A stretch of 64,000 bases of DNA, from the NCBI RefSeq assembly GCF_019578655.1, contig NC_063263.1, positions 1,922,001 through 1,986,000 of the forward strand, written 5' to 3'. The DNA is from Ricinus communis. Taxonomy: Eukaryota > Streptophyta > Magnoliopsida > Malpighiales > Euphorbiaceae. The first letter of the stretch is position 1, and every line of letters starts with the position of its first letter. The position numbers were made by a program, and so were the translations under genes. The notes under the pieces are model-generated. The model had not been told where the DNA came from. It saw nothing but the letters and a program-made list of their open reading frames with translations, and searched no databases. Positions 35,077 through 46,699 of this stretch are shown one piece after another.

Positions 35077-36320
35077 TTAAAGATCTTTCAAATCTTGCTC
35101 AAAATTTAAGCATTTTTCTTTGTAAACCTTCATTTTCAAATGATTTTTTACATTTAAGTGTATGGCTTCAAGAAATTCATCATCCATACAATGCATGTCA
35201 TTTTCACAATCTAGTTCATTACATGAGTGGGATGTGGAACATACCTCAATTGAGCCATCTTCAAGTACCATGAAGTATAAGTTAGTCACTTTTTCTTCTT
35301 CATCTTCATTTGATGATGAGTCATCCCATGTTGCTTTGATGGCTTTTCTCTTTTTATTCTCCTTCTCAAACTTCTCCTTAGTCTTGTTTTTGAACCAATC
35401 GACTTTGATGTACCCTTGCTTCCCACAACCATAGTAAATAAGAACAATCTTCTTATCCTTGCTATTTTTGAAGTTCGAGTTAGAGTTGGAGGATGACTTT
35501 TTAAAGGGCTTCTTATCCCTCTTCTTATTCTTCATGATCTCCTTTACTCTCATTGAGAGCATAGCCAATTTTTCATCCTCATCTTCACTAGATTCGGATG
35601 CACTAGAGCTATCACTCTCTTGTTGTTTCCTTGTGGAGCTTTTGAGAGACAAGGATTTCCTCTTTACTTGTCTTTTCTTTTCTTGCTCTTCCATTTTTTT
35701 AAGAGCCATCTCATGGGTAAGTAGCTTACCAATAAGCTCATATATTAACATCTTTCCCAAGTCCTCATTAGCTTCTTCAATATTTGCCACTCTTAGACCA
35801 TAGTCCTTAAGTGCTAGAGCTTTAAGGATCTTGTTATTAATGTCAACAAGTTCATAATGCTTACCCAATTTTCTAAAGTCGTTGATGATGGTAAGAAGCT
35901 GGTTGGTCATATTGGTAATGCTTTTATTAGGCTTCATCTTAAAGAATTCATATTTCTCCACAAAGAGTTAAATTTTTTTGGACTTGACTTGTTTAGTACC
36001 CTCATGGTAGTTCTCCGAGGTCTTTCAGATCTTGTATGCGGTGGGAAGATATTGAACTCTCTCACATTCCTCTCTAGACAATAAGCTAAGGAGAATGATC
36101 ACGGCTCTCTTATTTTTTTTCATTTACTCTTCTATGAGCATCCATCCAATCATCTCTATGTAAAGGAATGTCTACACCATATTCTTGCTTTATTGGTGGC
36201 TTCTATTCTTTTCTCACACAATTCCAAACATCTACCGTATCACCATTTAAGTAGATTTCCATTTTATACTTCCAATGGGCATAATCGGACCCATCAAAGT
36301 ATGGTCTTAGATGATGCATC
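35077..36320 (-). pseudogene. Copia-2 gag, SIRE-like, decayed
   Basis: The N-terminal part reads RPYFDGSDYAHWKYKMEIYL (about 36305-36245) with several stops after it. The C-terminal 294 codons (35961-35077) are open and carry the UBN2-type helix-rich region, Lys-rich tracts, a Ser/Glu-rich stretch, and a damaged zinc knuckle YYGCGKQGYIKVDW at about 35420-35380, where two of the three cysteines and the histidine are changed. The long open 3' part on an otherwise broken element is probably chance survival. Confidence 0.85.
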
Positions 36321-36424
36321 CGTCTATTATTTATCTTGATCTTTAACTCTTGCAATTAAGCTTGATGAAGAGTTTTTTCTTATGCTACTTGTTTGCCCTT
36401 ATGAACTAAGAAGGGTGTTGAATT

Positions 36425-37460
36425 GATGAATGTGAAAATGGTTACCAATTAAAATTTGATTAGAAAGAGTACAAGAGTAGAGAAGAATAAAGAGCACAAG
36501 AGATATATAATAATTCAGGTATTAACCAACCCTACATCCACTCCTCAATCTCCAATTGGGTATTCCACTATACACTTATATAATTACAATGGAGTGTTTT
36601 CAAGATCACTTCCAACTTAGTATTTAGGACTCACACTAAACCTTTTACAATTGTGTTTTTATGGGTAACACATAACCCTCACAAGACTTTTTCCTAGGCT
36701 AATTCTCAAACCCAATCCCAAGTATTTATACTAACACTCAAACACTCACAAAGAACATTCAAGCTCTTACAACAATCAAAATCACTTGATTTTTCAAGAA
36801 ATAGAATGCAAGAAGAATAAAAATTAAAGCACAATAAAAATAGGCTTTAGGAGGTTGTTGATCAACCATTTAAGGCTATTTGAGGTGGTATTTATACTTT
36901 AGAAATCTCATAGAGCCATTACATATAATACTATAAAATACTCGTTCTTTTTGCTTTAAGGCAGTGCATTAAATGCACTGTCAGAGTGCAAATTACAGTC
37001 ACGCTTCTTGCATCGTGGTCACGAATCTTGAAAAATCCCCAACATCTACCTAACATGGCAAACAAGGATTAGTTACTTCCAATTTGTCCATTGGTGGTTT
37101 GCAACGGTCACAATCCATCATGAATATCGCGGTCGCGCTACACAGGTAGCGGTCGCAATTTTGAGCCTCAAAAGTTCAGTAGTCTCTGCATCATTTCTCT
37201 TGATTTTTGCAGTCGCACTTCCAATAAGTGCAATCGTGATTTTGATTTTGAAAACTCCAGTAGCTACTAGCTTATAACTTGTGCTTTCTACGGTCGCACT
37301 TCTAAAGGGCGCGCTCGTGCTTTGTAGACAAGCTTGACTTTTTTTGGTTAATCTTCTTATATAAGAATAACACTTAATAGATCATTAGTTTTAGACTCAG
37401 TTTGAGAGTCAAATCAAAATTAATAACTTTAACTTTATAATAAATCATCTAGGCTAACAT
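36425..37460 (-). repeat. Copia-2 5' LTR (probable)
   Basis: On the minus strand it begins TGTTAGCCTAGATGATTT (37458 downward) and ends near CAATTCAACACCC. The body includes repeated G/C-rich phrases GCGGTCGC, GGTCGCGC and GTCGCACTTCC at 37120-37320, which are typical of long plant SIRE-type LTRs. No second LTR is present in the window, so the limits are inferred. Confidence 0.6.
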
Positions 37461-37625
37461 CTTATATGCCTAATGTCACATTACAAATTTCAAATATAAT
37501 TACAAAAAATCAATTATAGTTTTAATCCTGTCTCTTCTTGAAAAATGAATAAAATAAAGTTAATGTATGTAAAAGCAACCAATTTAAAGAAAAAACAACC
37601 AAATTCAACTTGTTTAAAAACTAAA

Positions 37626-38302
37626 ACTATGTTTGGTATAATGTAATGGAATGTAATGTGATAAAATCCTAAAATATAATGAAAATTATAATGCAATGTA
37701 ATATAATAACCATTCCAATACCATGTGTGGTTATAGCAAAAAGAATACATAATTTACTGTAATTATAATTATAATTATAATTTTAATATTTAATTTATTT
37801 ATAATACTTGGTGTAAAAATAAAATATTAATTAAACTGTTTAAAAATAATTTTAAAATTTATTACGGTCATCGGAATCTAGTGGCCAGTAGTCGAAATTC
37901 AGTCATTGGTCGCTGAAATTTGATTATCGGTCGCCGGAATCCGGTAGTCCGTAGTCGAAATTCGATCATTAGCCACCGTAATTTTATCGTCAATTGCCAT
38001 AATCTGATGGCCGAACATCCAAAATCCGATCATCAATCGCCGGAATATAGTGGTGGATGGTGGATAGTGTTGAAGATGTTTGAATTATATTAATAAATAA
38101 ATAAAAAATAAATACAATTTAAGTAATCATAATTACATAAATTTTGTATATATTAAGCATTATATCAAATTAAAGATAATTGATTATATAATATATTTGT
38201 CATACATTACATTTAAAAAATTATTTATCAAATAAAATAATGAAATATGTAATATAATAGTGATTTCATTACATGCTTTATTACATCATACTAAAATATA
38301 GT
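37626..38302. mobile_element. MITE-like element carrying a GC-rich repeat array
   Basis: The left end ACTATGTTTGGTATAATGTA and the reverse complement of the right end ACTATATTTTAGTATGATGT align over about 40 bp (GTAATGGAATGTAATGTGA versus GTAATAAAGCATGTAATGA). Nothing codes for a transposase. A tandem array sits at 37866-38060. The flanks are AACTAAAA and TCTAAGAA, suggestive but not proof of an 8-bp target duplication. Confidence 0.75.
37866..38060. repeat. 21-bp tandem array, about nine units
   Basis: Units such as GGTCGCCGGAATCCGGTAGTC, GTAGTCGAAATTCGATCATT and AATCGCCGGAATATAGTGG repeat every 21 bp; a 63-bp higher-order period (three units) is also visible, the second 63-mer being very close to the first. 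It is markedly GC-rich compared with flanking DNA. Read on the plus strand it would give a seven-residue R-N-x-(I/V) pattern without stops. Confidence 0.8.
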
Positions 38303-40271
38303 CTAAGAATTTTAGCTAAAAAAAAAAAAGAAAAAAAAAGAATAGCATTTTGTTTTACGATTTCCTTTTTCATTTCTTGCACTATGATATGTAATTTATT
38401 TAGAATAAGTCAAAGAATAGACGTGTAGATGAAGATATTTATGTATTAAATACTGTAAATATGAAGTGCACCTTAAATTATACTATTTTTAATTAATATA
38501 TTTTGCACTTTAATACAATCAATGTTACATGAATTAAGTAATATTTGAGTTCATAGAATTCACTGGTATTATAATTTTATTATTATTATTATTATTATAA
38601 AATAATATACACCTATGCATGGACCTATCTTAACTATGTTTTAATTATTATAAATTATATTGTATTACAAATTACGTTGTTATCATGGCTAAAGATGTAG
38701 CTAAAAGGAATAACTATAAATAATTAGATTATTACAATAATATAACTAATAATTCATATTACTATGAGTATTAAAACCTGCTAATTGAAATCCTAATTTA
38801 AAATATAAACTAAGTATAAAAATATAAAAACAGTTATACGTTCTTTTATAACTTATTGAAAATACTAATAAAATTGGACTTCTAAAATTATATATACTAA
38901 ATAAATTATTAATTAATAATATTATCTATTATTAAATTTAATTAATAAATAATTAAATTAACCTAGTAAACTAAAGAATTAATAAGGCGCTATCATTAAA
39001 TTTTTTATCTCATCTTCCTTAAAAATAACTATAACTTACATTTTAACACAATATATACTGCTACATAGTATCTCTAATTAGATACTAAGTGTATCTGTAA
39101 AATGTGGAGGCAATATAAGAAATAAACACAAGTGAAGTTAACTTTGTCTCTCAATTTAATGTCAAATTCTTTTGTTTTCTTTTTCTTGAACACATTATTG
39201 TTTTTTATTTTATCACTTTCCAAATTATTTAATATAAGAATAATTAAGATACTAAGTTCTAATTAACAAGTACAATCAAAGTCTTAATTAAATATTCATT
39301 TATGTTGTTAGTAGTGGAAGATTTATTTATTTATATAATTTCCTACGCTTCCAAAATTAAAAATAAATTGAACAAACAAATAGAAGGATTTTTACTTTTA
39401 ATGTAAATAGATTCAAAATTATTATGTGATATCCTACAAATTGGTACAACTCACATACTTAAGAGTTTTACATAAATAGTTTAGGATTTGTTTTATGTGC
39501 TTAATCACGTAATTGTTCAAAAAATTTGTAAATTTAGATAAAATCATAAAAATAAAAGCAAAGTTGAAGTTTATAATAATTAGCTTTAACGATAACCAAG
39601 TTTATAGAACAAAGAGATTTTAAAGAAATACCAAACTCGTTTAAATACTGATTTTTAACATGGAAATTATCTAATGGGATTTTCCTTCTTTTGAAAGAAA
39701 TTTTTATAATATTTTCTAATAGAAACTGAAATATCACTCAAAGAGAGGATATTTATATTTTGTGCTTTATTTTCAGATACTATAGGTAGTTAGATAGGCT
39801 TATGCAGTCTAACCAGAAGTTAAAAAAGATTATGATTATTATATAATTCTATATTTAGAAAGAACTATATTGATAAAATGGTGGGACAAATTTGAGATAT
39901 CCAAGTTTTATGCCAACATGAATATTGCGACCATATTATTAAATAATGAAGCATCATCATCTAGAATATCTGTTGCACCATTATCCCCACCAGAATTTAT
40001 AAGTTTTTAATTGAGATTTATAAAAGACTAACATCCCAATATATCCAAAGAAGAACTGAAAAAAAAATAAACTTTAAGAATCCTTGACCATGATGATAAT
40101 TCAACTGAAAAAGAATTTTCATTGTATTCTATTATTTCTTTGCTTAATTATAGCGGCCAATTCATTTAGTCCCATGATGCTTCGCCCAGTATGACCAAGA
40201 GTTTTTTACTTAATTTTTAAGAGAATATACATGATTGGAAAAGCATGCCTCATGATGTTATTAGTTTTTAT
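38303..40271. other. AT-rich intergenic, no gene recognised
   Basis: Short TTA/ATT runs (for example around 38578-38598) and no coding signal. Confidence 0.5.
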
Positions 40272-40404
40272 TGTGATGTTTTTGTGAGCAGGATGTTATG
40301 TTATATAAATATATTTTGTGTATTGTGATGTTATTTGTAAGCAGGGTGTTATGATATAAATATATTTAGTGTATTATGGTGTTATTTGTGAACAGGGTGT
40401 TTTG
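40272..40404. repeat. About 52-bp tandem repeat, 2.5 copies
   Basis: The unit runs GTGATGTTNTTTGTNAGCAG, then GNTGTTATG, then ATATAAATATATTT(T/A)GTGTATT. Two full copies and a partial third ending AACAGGGTGTTTTGG. Confidence 0.8.
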
Positions 40405-40529
40405 GAGACCTCATTTATGGGATATGCATTTTCATTTTACAGCTGAAACTCTATCAGATCTTCAGTAATAATTTAACTAAGTTTTCTTTTTCTTTTGTCA
40501 AAATTGCAAAAGTGTGGCATTTAGAGCCT

Positions 40530-40833
40530 CAGTTGGGTAGAGTGGTTTATAAGAGATGGTACGCCGAAGCTGGCATGCGATATGGAGATAGATTGTGCGA
40601 GTAGAGAGCGAAGGGTCAGATACCAAATAGGGTTAGAAAGGATATTTAGAATGTTGGATGACCTATTGGTCCACTGAGCACTTCTAGAGGAAGAGTGTTG
40701 CTCCTTCATGAATAAGCATAGTGAAACTGTGGATGAGGGATTAGGTCTGTCACTCCATATAAGAGGATTGATTTTCATGGTTGAGCAAGCCAGGGTAATG
40801 GTAGTCCAATTTCTAACTATAACTTTATCGATT

Positions 40834-40883
<50 letters not shown>

Positions 40884-41540
40884 CATGTTAATTATTATAT
40901 CTATTGCAATTACTTTTATTTCAGGAGCGTGAGTTAGGCTAGGAGACCGACCCTATTGAGCTATTTGAGCCCATGCATAGCAGGCAGACACGTGATGGTT
41001 GGTAACAGTATGTCAATAGGCAATCTCATGATGTTTCTAGACTCAAACTGCCATTGAACTATAAATATTTTTCCTATTGTCCTTAAATAATTTTATTTCT
41101 AAGATGTGTTGTTTCATAATTGTAGGATCACTACCATTCGCTTATTGAGTCTGCTTTTTGCTAGTTGAGGGATCTATAGAGCAAGCAGCGCTAGACACAA
41201 CTGAGTTATTTCTCTAGGCTATAAGGGAGAGAAGAAAAGCAAGGTATATGGCATGGGTGCTAAGGCACCCACTTTCTTTAACTATACATCATCTTACAGC
41301 TCTATTGCCAAGTCTTAAGCTCTAGACATTCTATATCCTTTCGAGACATGAGTTAAAAAGACCAAGTAACCACAGGTGTGGTCAATGTTAGATACTATCC
41401 GCCACCAAGAGCATAAGGAGGCTACCTCCGGTCTCTGTACCAAGATTTTATCGAAAGCCCATTAGATAGGTTCTTACAGAGTTTATGAGTACATGCATGT
41501 AATTCTTTTAATACAAGAAAACAACAACAGGACCAGTAGC
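40530..41540 (+). pseudogene. En/Spm-associated plant ORF (Transposase_24-like), decayed
   Basis: Pieces in order: HSETVDEGLGLSLHIRGLIF (about 40715-40775), an interval with a long (AT)n tract that looks like an intron ending TTTCAG at about 40924, ELFEPMHSRQTRDGW (about 40958-41003), QYVNRQSHDVS, and KVYGMGAKAPTFFN (about 41241-41282). The D-E-G / T-H-x-R-x-D-G / V-Y-G-x-G order is that of the plant protein family found in En/Spm elements. Multiple stops and frameshifts are present. Confidence 0.65.
40836..40881. repeat. (AT)n microsatellite
   Basis: More than 20 uninterrupted AT units inside the CACTA remnant. Confidence 0.95.
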
Positions 41541-42298
41541 ATCAGGGCCAACATCAAGCTTAGAAGTAGTACTTTTTTATATTTTTTACATATTGTTAGA
41601 ATTTGTACACTAAAATAAATTTGAATAATACTTTATATTTATTTGTTATTGAATTTTATTTTTAATTTATTATATTTCATTTTAATTTTAATTTTTTATA
41701 ATTAAATAATATATTTTATTTAAAATTTTAAATATAAAATTAAATTAAATAAAAATATTTAATCCATCCATTGCTAATTCATAATTACATAATTATTTTT
41801 TAAAACGTTAGAGACAGATTAGCGGCGGACTACTCGGCTATATCATTACAAATCCTTGCTCATTTAGCAACAAATATTCCATTGTTGAATATAGCGATGG
41901 ACTAAATTTGCCACTAATTACAGTGATGACTAATCCATTACTAAGTCTTTCGCTCATCCTAGCGATAAATTTGACTCCTACATTTAGCGACGGACTATTT
42001 GTTGCTATTCTATTGTTGCTTTCAGCATTAGACAAAGTTTGTCGCCATTTTCTTTGCGAGGAGCATTTTAATGATGGATTTTATGTGTCGCTAATACAAA
42101 CTAACTAGGTATTTCCTTTTCTATTAACAAAATCATCCATTGCTAAACTGTCAAATTCTTATAGTAAAGGATCTTCTTAAATTTATATTTAGTATTTTTA
42201 TTTTTCACTCAACTACTTCGAAGTTAAAATTTTATCCATATATAACTCTTGAGTTTTAACATTATGAAAGTAAAACTTAAACTATATAATATATTCAC

Positions 42299-43344
42299 GG
42301 TCTAATCTAAAAAAATCCAAACCTTTACATTTTGGTACAATTTTAGCCAATCCTTTTAAAATTGTCAATCAATCATAATTTGAGTAATTGAGTGCAATTT
42401 TGGCCAAACCGAGATTTCACTCAAAATCAGTTGATGTGGTATGTGAGATGAATGTGACAACTAAAATAAAGGTATGCCATATAAAATTGTCCTACATGAG
42501 TTAATCTTCACCATAGATCTTTGTATTATTAAACCAAATCCCTTATTAACCCTAATAACTTGTATCACAATTCTTCTTATTTTTCACCCACCTTTCTTCT
42601 TTTTCTTCTTTTTCTCAAAACGACAATAGTTCTTAATCACCGGTATCACAAGAATATCAGCAACAATAAAAAACTTCATTCTCTTTATATTTCAATGATG
42701 TTAAGCCAACCAAAATAACAATAAAAATAATTTGCTTCTTTTAAGAAAAATCATTAATATTAATTCTTCAAGTTTAAAATCTACTTTCAAAATTGCTTCT
42801 CTTGTAGAAATTGGAAAGAATGTATTGGCTTTCATTATAGATTTTCTTCTCCAATTGAATCATTATTATCAAAGCAATATTATTTGATCAATAACGATAA
42901 TAACAGACCTAACAAATATCATTTCAAGATCTGTACAAAAGCAACATAATTGAAAAATCAAAAAATATTGATGATGGTAATTATGGTAGTAATGAATTGA
43001 ATAAGCTTGTTTATAAGGATTCCTTTATTTAATATAATTAGAGAGAGTTACAAGAGATCTGTGGTTAAGTTAATTTGATATAGTGGTTTGGTAAAATTAT
43101 GTTTAACCAAACTTCATAAAGCTAACTCATATCAGTTCGATTAGTTTTTTATATGACATGCAGTAGAGCCCACTTTTTATTTTTGGTTCACATAAAACAA
43201 AATATCCACCTCCTATGCCACATTAACTAATTTTGATTAAAATTCTAGTTTGGCCAAAATCGCACTTAATTACTCAAATTAGATTGGTATTTTTAGAAGG
43301 ATGGGCTAAAAACACAAAGATTTGGATTTCTTTATGATTGGGCC
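42299..43344. mobile_element. Non-autonomous Mutator-like element with perfect 9-bp target duplication
   Basis: TATATTCAC occurs at 42290-42298 and again at 43345-43353, immediately outside the element. The left end GGTCTAATCTAAAAAAATCC and the reverse complement of the right end GGCCCAATCATAAAGAAATC align and continue for over 100 bp (AAATCCAAACCTTT/AAATCCAAATCTTT; TTTGAGTAATTGAGTGC/TTTGAGTAATTAAGTGC; ATTTTGGCCAAAC). Length is 1046 bp. The interior has no transposase; it includes a TTCTTCTTTTTC tract and no recognised captured gene. Confidence 0.9.
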
Positions 43345-43512
43345 TATATTCACATATTTAAATTTTGTTCTATATTTTTAAACATAACATAACACATATA
43401 CTAATTGGTGGTTTAGTTTAATAGTAAAAATGGGATTATTCAATTAAAACTTAAAAGTGAAGGTTAAAGTTTAAGTCCTATTATATAAAATATAGTCTTG
43501 TAATATATTTTT

Positions 43513-44619
43513 GGGTTAAATACTATATTGCCTCCTATGGTTTGGTCTAATATATGAATCAGTCCCTACATTTTTTTTATTACATTAAAACCTTATTGAG
43601 TTTTAATAAAAGTAACTACTACCATATTCGTGTTAGTTGAAGGACTAAATTTAGTATTATAATTTGATCCTTAAACTTGTTATCAAGTATCAAATTCGTC
43701 CAAAATTAGTTTTATTCTTAAATTAGAGTAAACTTTTATTTTTAACACAAATTAGTTTTAGTTTTTAATCAAAATAATAAATTTAGTATTCTTTTTCTTA
43801 ATCTAATCTTTTTACGTTTAATACAATTTAATTCAAGCAAATTTAAACATTTTAAACTACTTAGATTTACAATAATATCATTAAGTTACTATAATTTAAT
43901 TTTAGTTATTAATATAATACAAATTTTTCTAGTTAAAAGATATCATTCTATTGTTATTTTTATTAATACATTATAGTTAAACTATATAAAAAATAAAAAT
44001 TAAATTAAACAATCATATCTTAATTTAGTGAATAATCTAGACACCAATTTGACAAATTCACTGTCAATGAAGAATATCATGATGATAATATTGTATGTTA
44101 AAAATGGAACTTTTTATCAACCATTCAAATGAGTTTAATATAAGTAAAATTCTTATTTTTAATATATTCTAATTTTAGTATCTAATAAAAATAATAAATT
44201 TTAACTATTTATTTTATTTAAAAACTTAAAATCAAACTACATAGTAATTTAATGATATTAAATAAAAATAAGTGTTTTTAATATATTTAAATTTTTTAAA
44301 AATCAAATTATGCTAAAAGAAGATATAAACAAGTAAAAATTAAATTTATTATCTTAATTGGGCCCTAAAATTAACTTGTGTTAAAAATAAGATTTTACTC
44401 TAATTTGATGATAAAATTAATTTTGAATGAGGTTGATACTTGATAATAAGTTCAAGGATCAAATTGTAATTTTAAATTACCAGTTTATTATTTCGACTAA
44501 CACAGAATGTGGTAGTAGTTAATTTTATTAAAGCTCAAAGAGATTTTAATATAATAAAAAAATGCAATAACTAAATCATATATTAGACCAAACCTAAGAG
44601 AGTAAATAGTATTTAACCC
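43513..44619. mobile_element. Long-TIR element, TIRs about 300 bp
   Basis: The left end GGGTTAAATACTATATTGCC and the reverse complement of the right end GGGTTAAATACTATTTACTC match over roughly 300 bp: GGTTTGGTCTAATATATGA, AACTACTACCA, TTTGATCCTT, TTATCAAGTATCAA, AAATTAGAGTAAA and TATTTTTAACACAA are shared. The flanks TATATTTTT and TGTATCTTT are a possible degenerate 9-bp duplication. No coding capacity. Confidence 0.85.
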
Positions 44620-44654
44620 TGTATCTTTACGTTTTAATACTCTATAAATAAACT

Positions 44655-45317
44655 ATTAACATTTTGATATTCAAGGATTAACATTCCTCATTTATGACAG
44701 TTGATGATGTAGATTTTATTAAAAGACGTTAATAAAAAATATCATATTGATTAGTTAAAAGATATATTACTAATAAAGATTATTTAATAAATATGATTAA
44801 TATCATATTAGCACTAAATGTTAATCCATTTGGTACTATAAACAATCTTTTCTTTAACAATATTTAGTTTTTTTTTTTACAATAAATGATATTTGATTTT
44901 CTCTACAATAAAACTATATAGTTCTAAATAAAACTAGATATAGTTCTACAATAAATGATATATAGATATATATCTGTGTGTGAGTGTGTGTGTCATTTTT
45001 ATAGAGAAACCTTAAATGGATTGGTGCCTATGATTTGCTTCAATAACAAAAGACTCTTATAATATTCTTTTACATCTTATTACTATGTGAAAAAATCATT
45101 AACATTTTGATATTTGATGTATTAACATTTTTCATTAATGATAATTGATGACGTAGTGTTGATTTTATTAAAAAAATCTAAAATATCATATTAATTAATT
45201 AAAAGACACATTACTAGTAAAGACTATTTAATAAATATGATTAACACCATATTAGCAATACAAAATAATAAGTTAATAATGTTAATCGATGGGGTCTATA
45301 AATAATATTTTATTTAA
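44655..45317 (+). repeat. Pair of about 210-bp direct repeats 240 bp apart
   Basis: Copy 1 at 44655-44857 and copy 2 at 45098-45317 share ATTAACATTTTGATATT, TTGATGA(T/C)GTAG, GATTTTATTAAAA, TATCATATT, TTATTTAATAAATATGATTA and a TCTATAAA/ACTATAAA end. The layout resembles a small LTR-internal-LTR (TRIM-like) element, but no primer site or TG...CA ends could be assigned, so a simple segmental duplication is equally possible. Confidence 0.6.
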
Positions 45318-45319
45318 TA

Positions 45320-45827
45320 GGGGTAATTACAAATAGCTCTCTGAGGTTCGGCATAATTTGTACTAACGTCCTCTAATTTTAAAAAACATATATTTTCATC
45401 AATTTCTTTTATATGTTATTCATTATAATAGTCCTTCCATTAGTAGTTCATGAGTTTCATGAATTTTGAGTTAGTCAAAGTACTGATATGTCATATTTTA
45501 CTAACTTTGAGGGATACTTATACCCTTATGTGAATTTATATTAAACTGAAATTCATTTTAGAATGAAATGAGATATTTTTCACTTAAATGAGGGCAAAAA
45601 ATGCAATGCTTTATTTTTTTCATTTTAAAAAAAATAAAATTCCATATTAATAAAGTAATAAAATACAAAAATAAGCAAATTTTATTGCCATTTTTAGTAA
45701 TTTCATACAATACTAACATCTAAACAGATAATAGTTAACACGAGGAATAAAAATGCATATTATTGAAAAATAAGAGATGTAAATGCAGGTTATATCAAAT
45801 CTCAAGAGGTATTTATAAATTGTTATC
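45320..45827. mobile_element. About 0.5-kb TIR element
   Basis: The left end (GGGGTAATTACAAATAGCTC, continuing TCTGAGGTTCGGCATAAT) aligns with the reverse complement of the right end (ATTTATAAATACCTCTTGAG, continuing ATTTGATATAAC). TTTAATA is present immediately outside both ends (45313-45319 and 45828-45834). GGGGTAATTACA is a common terminus of plant non-autonomous elements. Confidence 0.6.
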
Positions 45828-45834
45828 TTTAATA

Positions 45835-46699
45835 TGTGTGTGTATATATATCTATTTCTAAAAAATAAAATTTAATTTTCATTTAGAGTAAAATCAAGTA
45901 GTTTTACATAAAATATTATATCATACATAATATCATTATATATATATATATATATTTATTTATTTATAATAAAAAAGTCTTAATTCATTTGATGGTATAA
46001 TGACTATACTTTTTTTTTAAATGTTGAGGATTCAAATTTCATGAGGAAAAAGAAAAAGAACATTAATGTTGTTAAAGAATATAAGAGAGGGTACAATACC
46101 CAATGCCTATTTAGTGGATTTAGATATTTTATATCCGTATTCGTTTATATAACTGGATTCGGTAGTGAGTATCTAAGGAGTTGAATCTGAATCCGACACA
46201 TATATTAAAATTCAAAAATCAAGTCCTGATCCAAATCAATTTATAATTTCCATAATCTATTCTATTTAGGTTCAATCAAATTAGAAACATGTAAAAACCT
46301 GCTCGACTAATTACATATGTATGAGCTTTTTATCTCGCATTTTCTAAAGCCCCGATTGCCATAACAAAACTCTTAATTGAAAATATATGAAAATTCTTAC
46401 TAAAATACAAGTCAAATAAACCAATGAACTCAAAAAGAAAAACATTTAATGAGTCATGATTACATATCACTAGTCTTTTTTAAATTGTTTTTTCCTCCGA
46501 TGTTATTATAAAAAAATTGTATAGTAATAAATTTTAGTTAATTATTTAATTTTTATATTTTTTCTTTTAACTATTACTTGATTATTTTCAAAATAGAATC
46601 GATCTTAAAAATATTTATTGGTGTATGTTACAAATTCGAATAAATTTAATTTTTTTATTAATCCAAATTTAATTGGGTGATATTAGCAGCTATCTAGAG
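45835..46699. other. AT-rich, SINE-like traces, no gene
   Basis: 45985-46060 has a weak A-box/B-box arrangement (TTGATGGTATAATGAC ... GAGGATTCAAATTTC), suggesting an old SINE, which is too diverged to call. Short (TA)n and TG runs around 45830-45950. Nothing else recognised. Confidence 0.35.

Larger units (their letters stand above)
32760..37460 (-). mobile_element. SIRE/Maximus-like Copia element, broken and truncated
   Basis: Reading on the minus strand from right to left: a 5' LTR-like region (about 37460-36425), gag (36320-35077), a second spacer with a further knuckle-like motif (34890-34470), protease/pre-integrase (34440-34090), integrase start (to about 33900), an unrelated insertion of about 0.95 kb (33900-32950), and an integrase core fragment (32946-32760). 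RT, RNase H and the 3' LTR are absent. Gag has stops and the rest is fragmentary. Confidence 0.8.
40520..42167 (+). mobile_element. CACTA (En/Spm) transposon remnant
   Basis: Contains a decayed Transposase_24/Ptta-type ORF (next entry), subterminal repeats built on TAGCGACGGACTA / TTTGTCGCTA variants at 41815-42110, and a right end TTCTTATAGTA at 42157-42167 that is close to the CACTA-type terminus TTCTTNTAGTG. The left terminus was not found. No TNP2-like transposase is present. Confidence 0.65.

Noticed and set aside
35162..36084. Plus-strand Ser/Phe-rich frames of 75-114 codons
   Set aside because: They are antisense shadows of the Copia-2 gag frame.
37866..38060. The regular 21-bp array as a CRISPR-like array
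   Set aside because: There are no spacers; units are contiguous and degenerate, and this is plant nuclear DNA.
43400..43500. A second SINE (A/B-box-like spacing)
   Set aside because: The B-box match is weak and no tail or target duplication is present.
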